A DNA stretch of 64,000 bases from an uncultured Helicobacter sp. GTDB lineage: Bacteria; Campylobacterota; Campylobacteria; Campylobacterales; Helicobacteraceae. This document shows, piece by piece, positions 7,788 to 16,551 of this stretch. The position numbers were made by a program, and so were the translations under genes. Position 1 is the first letter of the stretch; the number at the start of each line of letters is the position of its first letter. The notes under the pieces are model-generated. The model was not told where the DNA came from, ran no database searches, and saw nothing but the letters and a program-made list of their open reading frames with translations. The stretch lies in assembly GCF_937906905.1 (NCBI RefSeq), contig NZ_CALERY010000002.1, positions 1 through 64,000 of the forward strand, in the 5' to 3' direction.

Positions 7788-10499
7788 CTAGATTCTGTTG
7801 CACATAAGCTTGTAGGGGCAAGCTTGACAGGAGTTTCTATCCTCTGTTTTTGCAAAATCCACCACCCCAGCGCATTCTGTAAGAATATCAAGGATAAGGA
7901 CCTTGCTCCTCTCAAACTCCTCTTGACTTAGGGCGCGCTCTGCTTGATCGCCTTTCTCTCGCAGATAGTAGAGCATAGAGTCAATAGTGATGTCTCGCGC
8001 GGGCTTACCCAGCACAGAGCTTGATGATGTGAAATCTAGCTCGGGTGGCTCCATGAAGACTTCGCCAGATTCTAGTGCAAGCTTATAGAAAGCAAGCTGG
8101 AAAAGCTGGGAGTCAAGCTTTTTTTTATCTTTTTTAGGGTGCTTGGCGTATTTGTAATCCACCACGCGCCAGGCGTTTTGATCTAGCTTATCGATACGAT
8201 CGAGCTTACCAGAGAGATTGTAATGCCTGCCATTATGCGCCAAAACAGCCTTAAACCCCTGCTCGCACGCTAAAACCTCTAGCCCAATCCCTTTACCATG
8301 CGATAAATCATGCGCTTTTGCAAGATCTCTTTGTCTCTGCCAAAATCCCTTCAGTGTGCGCAAGGCGAGCTCACATGCAAAACGCTGTGTGGCATTTTCA
8401 CTAAGATTCTGGCGCAAAATCTGCTCACATGCACGCTCAATCGCCCCAATATCACGCTCGCTAATTTGCCTGCCAATATATGCGCCAAAGCTAGATTCTA
8501 GCGCCTTATGCACCAAAATCCCTAAAGCCTGATCGCCGCCACTCTCCTCTGGCTCTTGGAGTTTTAGGACATAACGCAGGTAAAATTTACGCTTGCAAGT
8601 GCCAAAGGCATTTAAGCTCGTGGCAGAGAATGTAAAATCTCCCAGCGCTTCGACAATCTCCTCCTCGATATATTGGGGGATTGTGCTTTGGGGGAAAAGC
8701 GCATAATGCGCATCTCCGTCAAATCGTCGCACCTCGTGGTGCAAACATAGCTCATCAATAAGGCTAGATTCTTTAGACTCTTCATTGATCGTGGCAGTGA
8801 GGAAAACACCTTTATGCGTATTGACAAAAAGCTGTTGATAGTAGTGCTTTTGTAGATTCTCGCGGTCTTGTAGCGTTGGCATGCCTAGGGCTTGACGAAT
8901 AGTGGAGTTTAAGAACACATCGCTCTCTTTGATACGCGGGATAAAGCCATGATTACAATCCACCACAATAGCATACTCACATGTGATCCCACGCGTCTCC
9001 AAAATCCCCATAACACGCACTTTGCCACCTTGGGTATCATCGATACTACACTGCTCTATCTGCAGCAAGATAAGCTCCAAAATCCACTCATAGCCAAGTG
9101 TTTGGATAACCGGATAGATCTGGTGAAAATCAAATATTTGAGCAAGAATGCGTGCGCGCTCTTTGGGTGGTAGCGGGCATGGAGGTAGAGAATCTAGTGC
9201 GGCTTGGCAAGCTTGACTCAATAGGCGCTCATCTAAAGGCGTTTGATTTGTATGGCTTGGTGTGGTTTTGGTGCTTGCGCCAAAGACATAGCTAAAAATC
9301 CTCTCGATAACCCCTAGCGGCTCTGCCACCCCACAAGTGATAAATTCTTGGGAGAGCAGCAAAGCGCGCAGGGCTTTATACCAAGCAGCATATTTAGGGA
9401 GACTTAGGCTCTCGCGCCCCATGGCGTAGTTGAGATTCCCAGCAGAATCTAGCAGGGCAAAATACTTGCTAAAGCCCTCATCTGGCGTAACGATAATAAT
9501 CTCCTCGCCACGCACACCGCTTGCTAGTAGCTCACGCACTTTTTCTAGCACAAAGCTGCATTGCGCTATGCGCAGCTCAAACCCATAGAGCTCCATAGGA
9601 GGCGGCGCTTTGATGGGTGTAGCGGATTCCATGGTGGGGGCACTATATTCTGCATGAGAATCTAAACCCCTAGAATCCATGATAAATATATAGGCGTGGT
9701 TTGGCTCTATGTCTTTGCAAAGCCATTGGAAGTATTTGTGATTGTATCTATCGGTTGTGATATGGATACGCAGGGGGACATGGCGACTTATAGCATAGAG
9801 TTTCTCGCGCTCCTTTGGGCTCAAAATCCCATCGAGCATGATCTCAATCTGGCTAAAATGCGCCAAAAATGTTGGGACAATCTCCTGGGCTTCATCAATT
9901 CTGGCAAGCCCAAGCTCATCGAGCCTGGTGCTAAAACGCGTATAAATATCCTCCAAAATCCGCAAATGCTCCTCATAGTCTGCGTAAATATCTCGCAGTG
10001 GGATTTTGGCAATATCTATACCATGCTGACCAAGCTCGCGGAAAAATGGCAGAAGAAAATCGCTCCCTTGCAAATAGCCCAAAAAGCTTTTGTCAAAGAT
10101 AAATGAATGCGTAAGCGCTGGATCATCAGGGAGACATTCTCGCAAAATAGCCTGGAGAAGGATTTTTTGGACTTGCTTGCTTGGGCTGATTTTAGCCGGG
10201 GTGAAAAAGCTTAGAGAAAAAAGCTCGCCTATGGTAAGAGCTTTTGGCATGATACCAGGGACTAAACTTGGTGCTGCCAAGGGAGCTAGGGGAGCTGGTA
10301 GAGAGGGCTGCGCTAGATTTTGTGCGGAGTTTAGCTCCTTTGCAGGGGCTTGGGCAGAGTCTAGCACATCTGCTTGGAATGTATGCGGAGATAGGCGCGC
10401 ATAGAAGTCATTGATAGCGCGCTGTGTGGAAAAAACATAAAGCGTGTTTTGAAGCGCGAGCTTAGACTGATCTGCGCTGGATTCTCTACCCTCTATCAT
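7788..10499 (-). CDS. addB: AddB-like recombination nuclease (PD-(D/E)XK family)
   Basis: Large (903 aa) protein resembling the AddB half of AddAB, which processes double-strand breaks for recombination. The C-terminal third is a RecB-type nuclease domain: GKLDRIDK near residue 770, VVDYKYAK near 781 and QLFQLAFYKLAL after it. Four cysteines suited to an iron-sulfur cluster flank it: one in FGTCKRKFYLRY (near 633) and three in CQACPYKLMC at the extreme C-terminus. The N-terminal part looks like the inactive helicase-like region of AddB; I see no clear Walker A. No addA is in the window. The symbol is by family resemblance. Confidence 0.82.
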   Translation of the reverse strand: MIEGRESSADQSKLALQNTLYVFSTQRAINDFYARLSPHTFQADVLDSAQAPAKELNSAQNLAQPSLPAPLAPLAAPSLVPGIMPKALTIGELFSLSFFTPAKISPSKQVQKILLQAILRECLPDDPALTHSFIFDKSFLGYLQGSDFLLPFFRELGQHGIDIAKIPLRDIYADYEEHLRILEDIYTRFSTRLDELGLARIDEAQEIVPTFLAHFSQIEIMLDGILSPKEREKLYAISRHVPLRIHITTDRYNHKYFQWLCKDIEPNHAYIFIMDSRGLDSHAEYSAPTMESATPIKAPPPMELYGFELRIAQCSFVLEKVRELLASGVRGEEIIIVTPDEGFSKYFALLDSAGNLNYAMGRESLSLPKYAAWYKALRALLLSQEFITCGVAEPLGVIERIFSYVFGASTKTTPSHTNQTPLDERLLSQACQAALDSLPPCPLPPKERARILAQIFDFHQIYPVIQTLGYEWILELILLQIEQCSIDDTQGGKVRVMGILETRGITCEYAIVVDCNHGFIPRIKESDVFLNSTIRQALGMPTLQDRENLQKHYYQQLFVNTHKGVFLTATINEESKESSLIDELCLHHEVRRFDGDAHYALFPQSTIPQYIEEEIVEALGDFTFSATSLNAFGTCKRKFYLRYVLKLQEPEESGGDQALGILVHKALESSFGAYIGRQISERDIGAIERACEQILRQNLSENATQRFACELALRTLKGFWQRQRDLAKAHDLSHGKGIGLEVLACEQGFKAVLAHNGRHYNLSGKLDRIDKLDQNAWRVVDYKYAKHPKKDKKKLDSQLFQLAFYKLALESGEVFMEPPELDFTSSSSVLGKPARDITIDSMLYYLREKGDQAERALSQEEFERSKVLILDILTECAGVVDFAKTEDRNSCQACPYKLMCNRI

Positions 10500-10525
10500 G
10501 GTTACCCTAGATTCTACTTAAGCGC

Positions 10526-11059
10526 TTAGCGTGTGAAGAACTTGCGCACACTCCACCAGCCAAGCAACGACGCAATCCCAAACAACATAACAAAGAGTGA
10601 GACAACCACACCTATGGTGATACCGCCAAGCTGCGGGAAAATAATGAAAAGCATGGAGATTGCCACATTAAGCACGCCAAGCAAGAGCATAAGCCAAAAT
10701 GCACCCGCATGGAAGCTTTTAATATCAAAGGCATACACAAATGCCAAGATCCCGCGGAACATCGCCAAAAACGCGACAAAATAGATAATGGTCAGCGCAG
10801 TGGATTCTCGCTCCATGGAGAAAAATATCAGTGCAAAAAGCAGACTGAAAATCCCATCAAGCAGCAGAATTTGTGCTCCCTGAAATGCTCGCACCCGCCA
10901 ATAATACGCAATATCCACAACCCCACCAACACATAGGAAAATTGGCAAAAGCAGCGCTAGAGAATCCACCACTGCTAGAGGTGCTAGCATACCTGCTGCA
11001 CCACCGATAATCACCACACAACTAAAAACTACCCAAAGTATCGAACTAAGTATTTGCAT
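10526..11059 (-). CDS. HdeD/DUF308-like membrane protein
   Basis: A 177-aa polytopic inner-membrane protein with about six hydrophobic segments in three tandem pairs, the pattern of HdeD/DUF308 proteins (for example GGAAGMLAPLAVVDSLALLLPIF). The E. coli member is linked to acid resistance; the role here is unknown. The Shine-Dalgarno GGAG precedes ATG. It lies between the AddB-like gene and the hemerythrin gene on the same strand, with short gaps. Confidence 0.8.
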   Translation of the reverse strand: MQILSSILWVVFSCVVIIGGAAGMLAPLAVVDSLALLLPIFLCVGGVVDIAYYWRVRAFQGAQILLLDGIFSLLFALIFFSMERESTALTIIYFVAFLAMFRGILAFVYAFDIKSFHAGAFWLMLLLGVLNVAISMLFIIFPQLGGITIGVVVSLFVMLFGIASLLGWWSVRKFFTR

Positions 11060-11126
11060 AAAAACTCCTTATGCGAGGTTGAATTAGAGAGCGAGTAGAT
11101 TCTGCGCTAAAACTTTAACACAGAAT

Positions 11127-11717
11127 CTAAAGCTGCACATCTTTGACGAAAGCGATTTTGGCATTACATTTCTTGCAGTGGTAAGTCTGCCCGCTTAAAA
11201 TCTTTTGATGAATCGTCTCAAGCACGCGGAATGACTCTCTACAATCGCATTTATAAAAATGCCCGATCTCCATTTTTGCCTGTGCTAAGGCATCGGTGTC
11301 TGCGCCACCTTCAAGAGATTGGGCGTTTTTATACTCCTCATACCACCGCTCAATTTTCATATCTTCTTTCATAATGTGCTCGACCAGCCAATCGCGCGTG
11401 ATAATGGCAAGCTTTTGCTTGAAGTCGTATTTGATATTTTGGATAAGATCAGTTACGCGCTCTATCATATCTCGGTGGATTTCTCGGTGTGCTGGGAGAT
11501 TTGGGTAGCCGATTTTCTCCATATAGGCTTCTTCATCGCGGAAGTGGAATTTCATATAGTCAAAAAGCTCCATTAAAATCGCTTTAATCTCACTAGAATC
11601 CACTTGCTTGTGGATTAGGACTGCGGCTTGTTTGGCAAGCTTGAAAAGCTGCTGATGCTGCTTATCGATATGTCCATTATGGACACTATACTGATCATCC
11701 CACTCGGGAATAAACAT
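11127..11717 (-). CDS. Bacteriohemerythrin with C-terminal cysteine (zinc-ribbon-like) tail
   Basis: Non-haem di-iron oxygen-binding protein. Iron-ligand motifs run in order: WDDQYSVHNGHIDKQHQQLF, HFRDEEAYME, HREIH, HIMKED. This covers about residues 6-125. The remaining 60 or so residues carry CDC and CKKC pairs, suggesting a small metal-binding ribbon after a normal hemerythrin. The ATG at 11717 is chosen because GGGAG lies 6 bases upstream and MFIPEWDD is the usual hemerythrin start; a frame seven codons longer lacks such a site. Divergent from bioB. Confidence 0.9.
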   Translation of the reverse strand: MFIPEWDDQYSVHNGHIDKQHQQLFKLAKQAAVLIHKQVDSSEIKAILMELFDYMKFHFRDEEAYMEKIGYPNLPAHREIHRDMIERVTDLIQNIKYDFKQKLAIITRDWLVEHIMKEDMKIERWYEEYKNAQSLEGGADTDALAQAKMEIGHFYKCDCRESFRVLETIHQKILSGQTYHCKKCNAKIAFVKDVQL

Positions 11718-11751
11718 CGCTAACTCCCAGTAATCCAAGTAATTTTGGTCT

Positions 11752-11757
11752 ATTATA
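11752..11757 (-). promoter_or_regulatory. -10 box (TATAAT) for bacteriohemerythrin
   Basis: TATAAT on the minus strand, about 35 bp upstream of the chosen start, in an A/T-rich context. It is divergent from the bioB promoter 60 bp away. Confidence 0.6.
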
Positions 11758-11815
11758 CTAAATAAACGAGCAAATCACATCAAAAATGCGTGCGCAATAC
11801 AAAACAAAACTTCGC

Positions 11816-11821
11816 TATAAT
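11816..11821 (+). promoter_or_regulatory. -10 box (TATAATGCGCG) for bioB
   Basis: TATAAT followed directly by GCGCG, 72 bp before the bioB ATG. The same TATAATGCGCG string recurs before tsaD, the UbiD-family gene and the phase-variable gene. Confidence 0.65.
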
Positions 11822-11892
11822 GCGCGATTTTACTGCGATTTAGGATTTATGCGCTTTTGCAAACCATAGCACACCAAGCACAAGGAGTCGCG

Positions 11893-12843
11893 ATGTCTTA
11901 TACATTTGAGCGCGCACGCGAGATTTTCTACCAGCCCTTTATGGAGCTGCTCTACCAAGCTCATAGTATCCATAGAGAGCATTTCTGCCCTAGCACAATC
12001 CAAACAAGCACCCTGCTTAGTGTCAAGACAGGCGCATGCACAGAAAACTGCAGCTACTGCGCCCAGTCCGCGCACTACTCTACTGGCACACCCGTAGAGA
12101 AAATGCTAGACAAAGAGCAGATCCTCTCCCTTGCCAAAAAAGCCAAAGATTCTGGGAGCTCGAGATTCTGCATGGGGGCTTCTGGACGCTCACCGAGTGA
12201 AAAAGACATCGATACGCTTTGTGAGGCGATTGGCGAGATTAAACAGCTGGGCATGGAAACATGTGTAACGCTCGGGCTGCTTTCAAGCAATCAGGCAGCC
12301 AGATTGAAAGACGCAGGGCTAGATTTCTACAACCACAATATCGACACTTCCAAGGAGTATTACTCCCAAGTCATCTCCACTCGCACCTTTGAAGATCGAC
12401 TTGATACTATCGCTAATGTGCGCGAAGCAGGGCTGAAAATCTGTGTCGGGGGGATTTTGGGCATGGGGGAAAGCAATGATGATAGGATCAATATGCTGCT
12501 TTTGCTTGCCAATCTCCCCACCCCACCAGAATCCGTGCCTATCAATCAGCTTGTAAAAATCCCCGGCACTCCGCTAAGCGATACGCCCGATGTGGATACA
12601 TTTGACTTCGTGCGCACAATCGCGCTTGCTAGAATCCTTATGCCCACCTCCTATATCCGTCTATCTGCTGGACGCAAAGCGATGAGTGAAGAGCTGCAGG
12701 CTCTATGCTTTTTTGCTGGGGCAAACTCTGTCTTTTATGGTGATAAATTGCTCACCACAAGCAACGCTGCCCCCGGAAGCGATGAGCTGCTTTTCTCAAA
12801 GCTAGGCTTGCAAAAAGAGCCATTTATCGAGATGAAAGCCTAG
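11893..12843 (+). CDS. bioB: Biotin synthase BioB
   Basis: Radical-SAM enzyme that inserts sulfur into dethiobiotin. The 4Fe-4S ligands are Cys49, Cys53 and Cys56 ([16 protein letters not shown]); YNHNIDTS and RLSAGRKAM are further family motifs. The ATG at 11893 has AAGGAG 6-7 bases upstream; a start 12 codons earlier lacks a site. At 316 aa it is normal for the family. No other bio gene is adjacent. azlC begins 1 bp after the stop. Confidence 0.96.
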   Translation: MSYTFERAREIFYQPFMELLYQAHSIHREHFCPSTIQTSTLLSVKTGACTENCSYCAQSAHYSTGTPVEKMLDKEQILSLAKKAKDSGSSRFCMGASGRSPSEKDIDTLCEAIGEIKQLGMETCVTLGLLSSNQAARLKDAGLDFYNHNIDTSKEYYSQVISTRTFEDRLDTIANVREAGLKICVGGILGMGESNDDRINMLLLLANLPTPPESVPINQLVKIPGTPLSDTPDVDTFDFVRTIALARILMPTSYIRLSAGRKAMSEELQALCFFAGANSVFYGDKLLTTSNAAPGSDELLFSKLGLQKEPFIEMKA

Positions 12844-12844
12844 A

Positions 12845-13696
12845 ATGCCATACACTTCGCTAAACCACACTGCGCCAGATTCTAAGGCAAATTGCACAGG
12901 AGATTCCGCACCTTGTGCGCACCCAGAATCTACGCCAAGCCCAAATCCCCAGCACGACACTCACTCCAATCCCCAAAGTAAGCGCGATTTGCTTATCACT
13001 GCGCTAGCAGAGGCATTTCCACACACACTGCCGATATTTGTGGGCTATGGACTCATGGGCATGGTATTTGGCGTGCTGCTGTATAAAGCAGGCTTTGGCG
13101 CGCTCTGGGCGCTTGGTATGAGTGTATGTATCTACGCTGGAGCGACGCAGTTTGCCTGTGTGGCACTGCTTGCAAGTGGTGCTAGTCTCATAGAGACACT
13201 CATCATCTCTCTCACCATCAACGCGCGCCAGATTTTTTATGCTATCTCTTGTCTGCCACTTTTTTCTCCCTATGTGCGCAAAAAATGGTATCTCGCTTTC
13301 ACACTCACTGATGAGACATTTGCGCTTATTCATATCAAAGCCAAAGGTGCCACAAGCGATAAGGGCTATTTCATGTGTGCTATTGCATTTTTGCACCATA
13401 GCTATTGGATTTTAGGCTGTGTGAGTGGGGCGCTGCTGGGACGCTATATCACATTTAACACACAGGGGCTGGGGTTTGTGATGAGTGCGATTTTCATCGT
13501 GCTATTTATCGATCAGTGCAAAAACTCCAAACAACTTGGCGTGCCGTTTATTGGAGTTTTTGTAAGCTTCGCGTGTCTAATTATCTTTGGCAAAGACTAC
13601 TTCCTGCTCCCCTCCTTGCTAGCAATCTGTGCAGTGGTGTTTTATACCAATGCTCGCAAATCTCCACAAAGCCCCCAAGAGGATCCGGTGCAATAG
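12845..13696 (+). CDS. azlC: AzlC-family branched-chain amino-acid exporter subunit
   Basis: Large subunit of an AzlC/AzlD-type permease. After a polar, Pro/Ser/His-rich N-terminal tail of about 45 residues come the typical segments ALAEAFPHTLPIFVGYGLMG and GMSVCIYAGATQFACVALL, then LTINARQIFYAISCL. There are about seven membrane segments in all. The tail is unusual and is encoded by motif-rich DNA. No azlD follows: the next gene is a DUF3943 protein. The small partner may lie elsewhere or be absent. Probably cotranscribed with bioB. Confidence 0.88.
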   Translation: MPYTSLNHTAPDSKANCTGDSAPCAHPESTPSPNPQHDTHSNPQSKRDLLITALAEAFPHTLPIFVGYGLMGMVFGVLLYKAGFGALWALGMSVCIYAGATQFACVALLASGASLIETLIISLTINARQIFYAISCLPLFSPYVRKKWYLAFTLTDETFALIHIKAKGATSDKGYFMCAIAFLHHSYWILGCVSGALLGRYITFNTQGLGFVMSAIFIVLFIDQCKNSKQLGVPFIGVFVSFACLIIFGKDYFLLPSLLAICAVVFYTNARKSPQSPQEDPVQ

Positions 13697-13704
13697 GAGC
13701 TCGC

Positions 13705-14712
13705 ATGGAATCTAGCGCCAAACTCCAAATACTCACCCAGAATCTTCATCAGCCAGCAAGCATACGGCGGGGCATAGCAGTAGGCACGCTGCTTGCCTTT
13801 ATGGCTTCTGTGGCTCCAGGGTATAACGCAGATACTTTAGATTCTAGTGTAGAATCCAGCTCTCCAGAATCGAGCGCGGAGCTTTTGCGCCAAGCCCCTA
13901 GATTCTACACTGCTGCATCTCAAAATCCACTACCCAAGAATCTACCCCCAAGCCAAGCGCAAAATCCCACCTTTTACAATCAAGCCCACAGCCCTACTCA
14001 CAAGATACATGAAGTGCGCGATGAGTTTGAAGACATTACACCAAATTTGCCCATGTCTAATAATCCCACTGCAAATCCACTTTTCCCACGCGAGCCACTT
14101 CCCACCTACTACAAGCCAGATTCTCGTAGTACTTATCTCAATACCACGATTGGGCTTTTGGGCGGTGGGATTATCGTTAGTATCATTGGGCTCTATATCA
14201 TGCCAGAGAGCGTTACAAACTGGGATCGCTCACGCTTTGGCTTTAGTGCATGGCTGCAAGATGTGCAAATTGGTCCAGTGATTGATAGTGATAATTTCAT
14301 GCTCAATGGTGTTGCGCACCCATATTTTGGCGCGGTGTATTACATGCAGCCGCGTGTGGCAGGGTATAGCTGGGCAGAGTCAGCATTCTTCGCATTTGTA
14401 ACCTCATCGATTTTTTGGGAATATGGGATTGAAGCGTTTGTGGAGATTCCAAGCTGGCAAGATCTCATCTACACCCCTGCGATGGGCTCGATATTTGGCG
14501 AGCTTTTCTACCAAAGCACCAAATACATTCAATCCCACGACAATAAACTCTTTGGCTCTAGGGCTCTAGGACTCATCGTCGTGGGACTCATGGATCCTAT
14601 CGGGGTCATCATGCGTGATTTTGGGCTCGCAAGGGCTATGGGAGTCAATGACATGTCTCAAGTCATCTCCTATGCCACACCATTTAAGGTGGGCTTTGCT
14701 ATGCGATTTTAA
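13705..14712 (+). CDS. DUF3943-like membrane-associated protein
   Basis: A 335-aa protein. N-terminal hydrophobic stretch ([18 protein letters not shown]), a long Pro/Ser/Asn-rich linker to about residue 140, a second hydrophobic segment ([20 protein letters not shown]), then a conserved C-terminal half with [14 protein letters not shown] and [22 protein letters not shown], as in DUF3943 proteins. The ATG at 13705 is preceded by AGGAG; the much longer frame upstream runs antiparallel to known content of azlC and is discarded. Function unknown, probably envelope-related. Confidence 0.78.
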   Translation: MESSAKLQILTQNLHQPASIRRGIAVGTLLAFMASVAPGYNADTLDSSVESSSPESSAELLRQAPRFYTAASQNPLPKNLPPSQAQNPTFYNQAHSPTHKIHEVRDEFEDITPNLPMSNNPTANPLFPREPLPTYYKPDSRSTYLNTTIGLLGGGIIVSIIGLYIMPESVTNWDRSRFGFSAWLQDVQIGPVIDSDNFMLNGVAHPYFGAVYYMQPRVAGYSWAESAFFAFVTSSIFWEYGIEAFVEIPSWQDLIYTPAMGSIFGELFYQSTKYIQSHDNKLFGSRALGLIVVGLMDPIGVIMRDFGLARAMGVNDMSQVISYATPFKVGFAMRF

Positions 14713-14776
14713 GCAAAACCCTGCTATAAAGCCACGAGCTATACCTACTTCACATAAATTTCTCAAGGATTTTTTC

Positions 14777-15379
14777 ATGCAAATTTCTCAAGAAACCATT
14801 TCCAAAGAAGCCAAGCTTCCTACGCGTTTTGGAGAATTTATTATCCAATCTTTCCGCGAGCAAAAGCCTGATGGCACGATACTAGAGCACCTAGCTGTAA
14901 GGACGAAAAATCTCCCTGCCACACCACTTGTGCGCGTGCATAGCGAGTGTCTCACGGGCGATGTGTTTGGCTCATGCAAATGCGACTGCGGTAGCGAGCT
15001 CGCCCTCGCCCTAGAGCAAATCACCAAAGACGCAGAAAATGGCGGAGGTGGCATGCTCATCTACTTGCGCCAGGAGGGCAGAGGGATAGGGCTCTTTAAT
15101 AAAGTCAATGCCTATGCTTTACAAGATCAAGGCTACGACACCGTGGAAGCCAATATCGCACTAGGCTTTAAAAGCGATGATAGGGACTATGCTATTGTGG
15201 GCGAGATTTTGCGCTACTACCACATCACACACATGCGCCTACTTACCAACAACCCACGCAAAATCCAAGCCCTAAGTGCCTACGCAGAAGTGCAACGCGA
15301 TAGCATCATCATTGAAAGCAACCCACACAACGCTCAATATCTCGCAGTCAAAAAACAAAAGCTCGGGCATTTGCTCTAG
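14777..15379 (+). CDS. ribA: GTP cyclohydrolase II RibA
   Basis: First step of riboflavin synthesis from GTP. Zinc ligands Cys58, Cys69 and Cys71 lie in [20 protein letters not shown]; the catalytic region [15 protein letters not shown] and the nucleotide-binding LLTNNPRK are present. At 200 aa it is a stand-alone RibA with no fused RibB. The ATG at 14777 follows AAGGAT. A reading 54 codons longer overlaps the preceding gene and is rejected. Confidence 0.95.
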   Translation: MQISQETISKEAKLPTRFGEFIIQSFREQKPDGTILEHLAVRTKNLPATPLVRVHSECLTGDVFGSCKCDCGSELALALEQITKDAENGGGGMLIYLRQEGRGIGLFNKVNAYALQDQGYDTVEANIALGFKSDDRDYAIVGEILRYYHITHMRLLTNNPRKIQALSAYAEVQRDSIIIESNPHNAQYLAVKKQKLGHLL

Positions 15380-15452
15380 TGCTGGATTCTACCTCACCTG
15401 CCCAAGAGCCTATCCAAAGGAATCCAAAACGCAACGCTTCTAAGGAGAGAAT

Positions 15453-16493
15453 ATGGCAACACCCCCTAGCCAATCCACCAAAGCCTCCCAATCAATCACC
15501 CTCTCCCAGGGCAGTGGTGGTGCGGCGAGCAACGCGCTAATTGAAAACATTTTCTTGCGCTATTTGCGGGAGCATTTTGTTACACTCGGCGAAGATGCGG
15601 GGGTATTTAGCGCGCATGGGCAGCTAGCTGTAAGCACAGATAGCTTTGTCATCACGCCGCTTATCTTCCCAGGCGGAGATATTGGCAAGCTTAGCGTCTG
15701 TGGCAGTAGCAATGATGTCGCTATGATGGGCGCAAAGCCACTCTATATGAGCCTAGGCTTCATGCTAGAAGAGGGGCTATCAATCGCGCTGCTAGAATCC
15801 ATTATCCAAAGCATAGCAAGCGAGCTTGCCCTAACTGGGATAAAACTCCTAAGCGCAGACACCAAAGTCGTCCCCAAAGGCAGCGTGGATAAGCTCTTTA
15901 TCAACACCACTTGCATAGGACAAATCCTGCAGCCTGGTATCAGTGCGAAATCTGTGAGCATAGGCGATGCTATCATCATCTCTGCTCCCATTGGTGCGCA
16001 TGGAGCGAGTATTTTCGCAAGCCGTGAAACCATAGGACTAGAATCCAGCGTGCAAAGCGATTGTGCGCAGCTTTTCCCTATGCTAGAGCCTCTGCTTGGG
16101 CGAGATCTAGCAATCCACGCTATGCGCGATGCCACGCGCGGTGGGCTGGGTGCAGTGCTGCATGAGTGGGCACAAGATCTGCCAATCTGCATAGAGATTG
16201 ATGAAGCGCAAATCCCCATCGATGAGAGCGTGCGGGGGATTTGCGAGATTCTAGGGCTTGAAAGCACGCATTTGGCAAATGAGGGTGTATGTGTGCTAAG
16301 CGTAGCGGAGAAAGATTCTGCACAAGTGTGCGAGATTCTCCGCCGCCATAGTCTGGGTGCTAAGGCACGCGTGATAGGCAGAGTCTGTGCGCCTAGCGCG
16401 CAAACTACTTCGCGTGTGGTGCTAGTAAATGACTGGGGCGGGCGGGCATTCATGGAATACCCCCAAGGCGAGCTACTCCCTAGAATCTGCTAG
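15453..16493 (+). CDS. hypE: Hydrogenase maturation protein HypE
   Basis: Makes the cyanide ligand of the NiFe-hydrogenase centre by dehydrating a thiocarbamate on its C-terminal cysteine. The protein ends LPRIC, so the catalytic Cys is the last residue (346). N-terminal GSGGAASNALIENIF and the AIR-synthase fold motifs (DRAG-like MRDATRGGLGAVLHEW) are clear. AAGGAGAG precedes the ATG. No hypA-D or hydrogenase structural genes are nearby; the neighbours are ribA and a nicotinamide phosphoribosyltransferase. Confidence 0.95.
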   Translation: MATPPSQSTKASQSITLSQGSGGAASNALIENIFLRYLREHFVTLGEDAGVFSAHGQLAVSTDSFVITPLIFPGGDIGKLSVCGSSNDVAMMGAKPLYMSLGFMLEEGLSIALLESIIQSIASELALTGIKLLSADTKVVPKGSVDKLFINTTCIGQILQPGISAKSVSIGDAIIISAPIGAHGASIFASRETIGLESSVQSDCAQLFPMLEPLLGRDLAIHAMRDATRGGLGAVLHEWAQDLPICIEIDEAQIPIDESVRGICEILGLESTHLANEGVCVLSVAEKDSAQVCEILRRHSLGAKARVIGRVCAPSAQTTSRVVLVNDWGGRAFMEYPQGELLPRIC

Positions 16494-16551
16494 AGCTAAA
16501 CTTGGAGTAAAATCTGCCGCCAAGCCTAAAAAGAAAAGAAAAGGAGAGAAT

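Noticed and set aside
13516..13704. Long upstream extension of the DUF3943 gene
   Set aside because: It overlaps azlC in another frame; the ATG at 13705 has a clear ribosome binding site.
13697..13704. azlD expected after azlC
   Set aside because: No small hydrophobic frame of AzlD size lies next to azlC on the plus strand.
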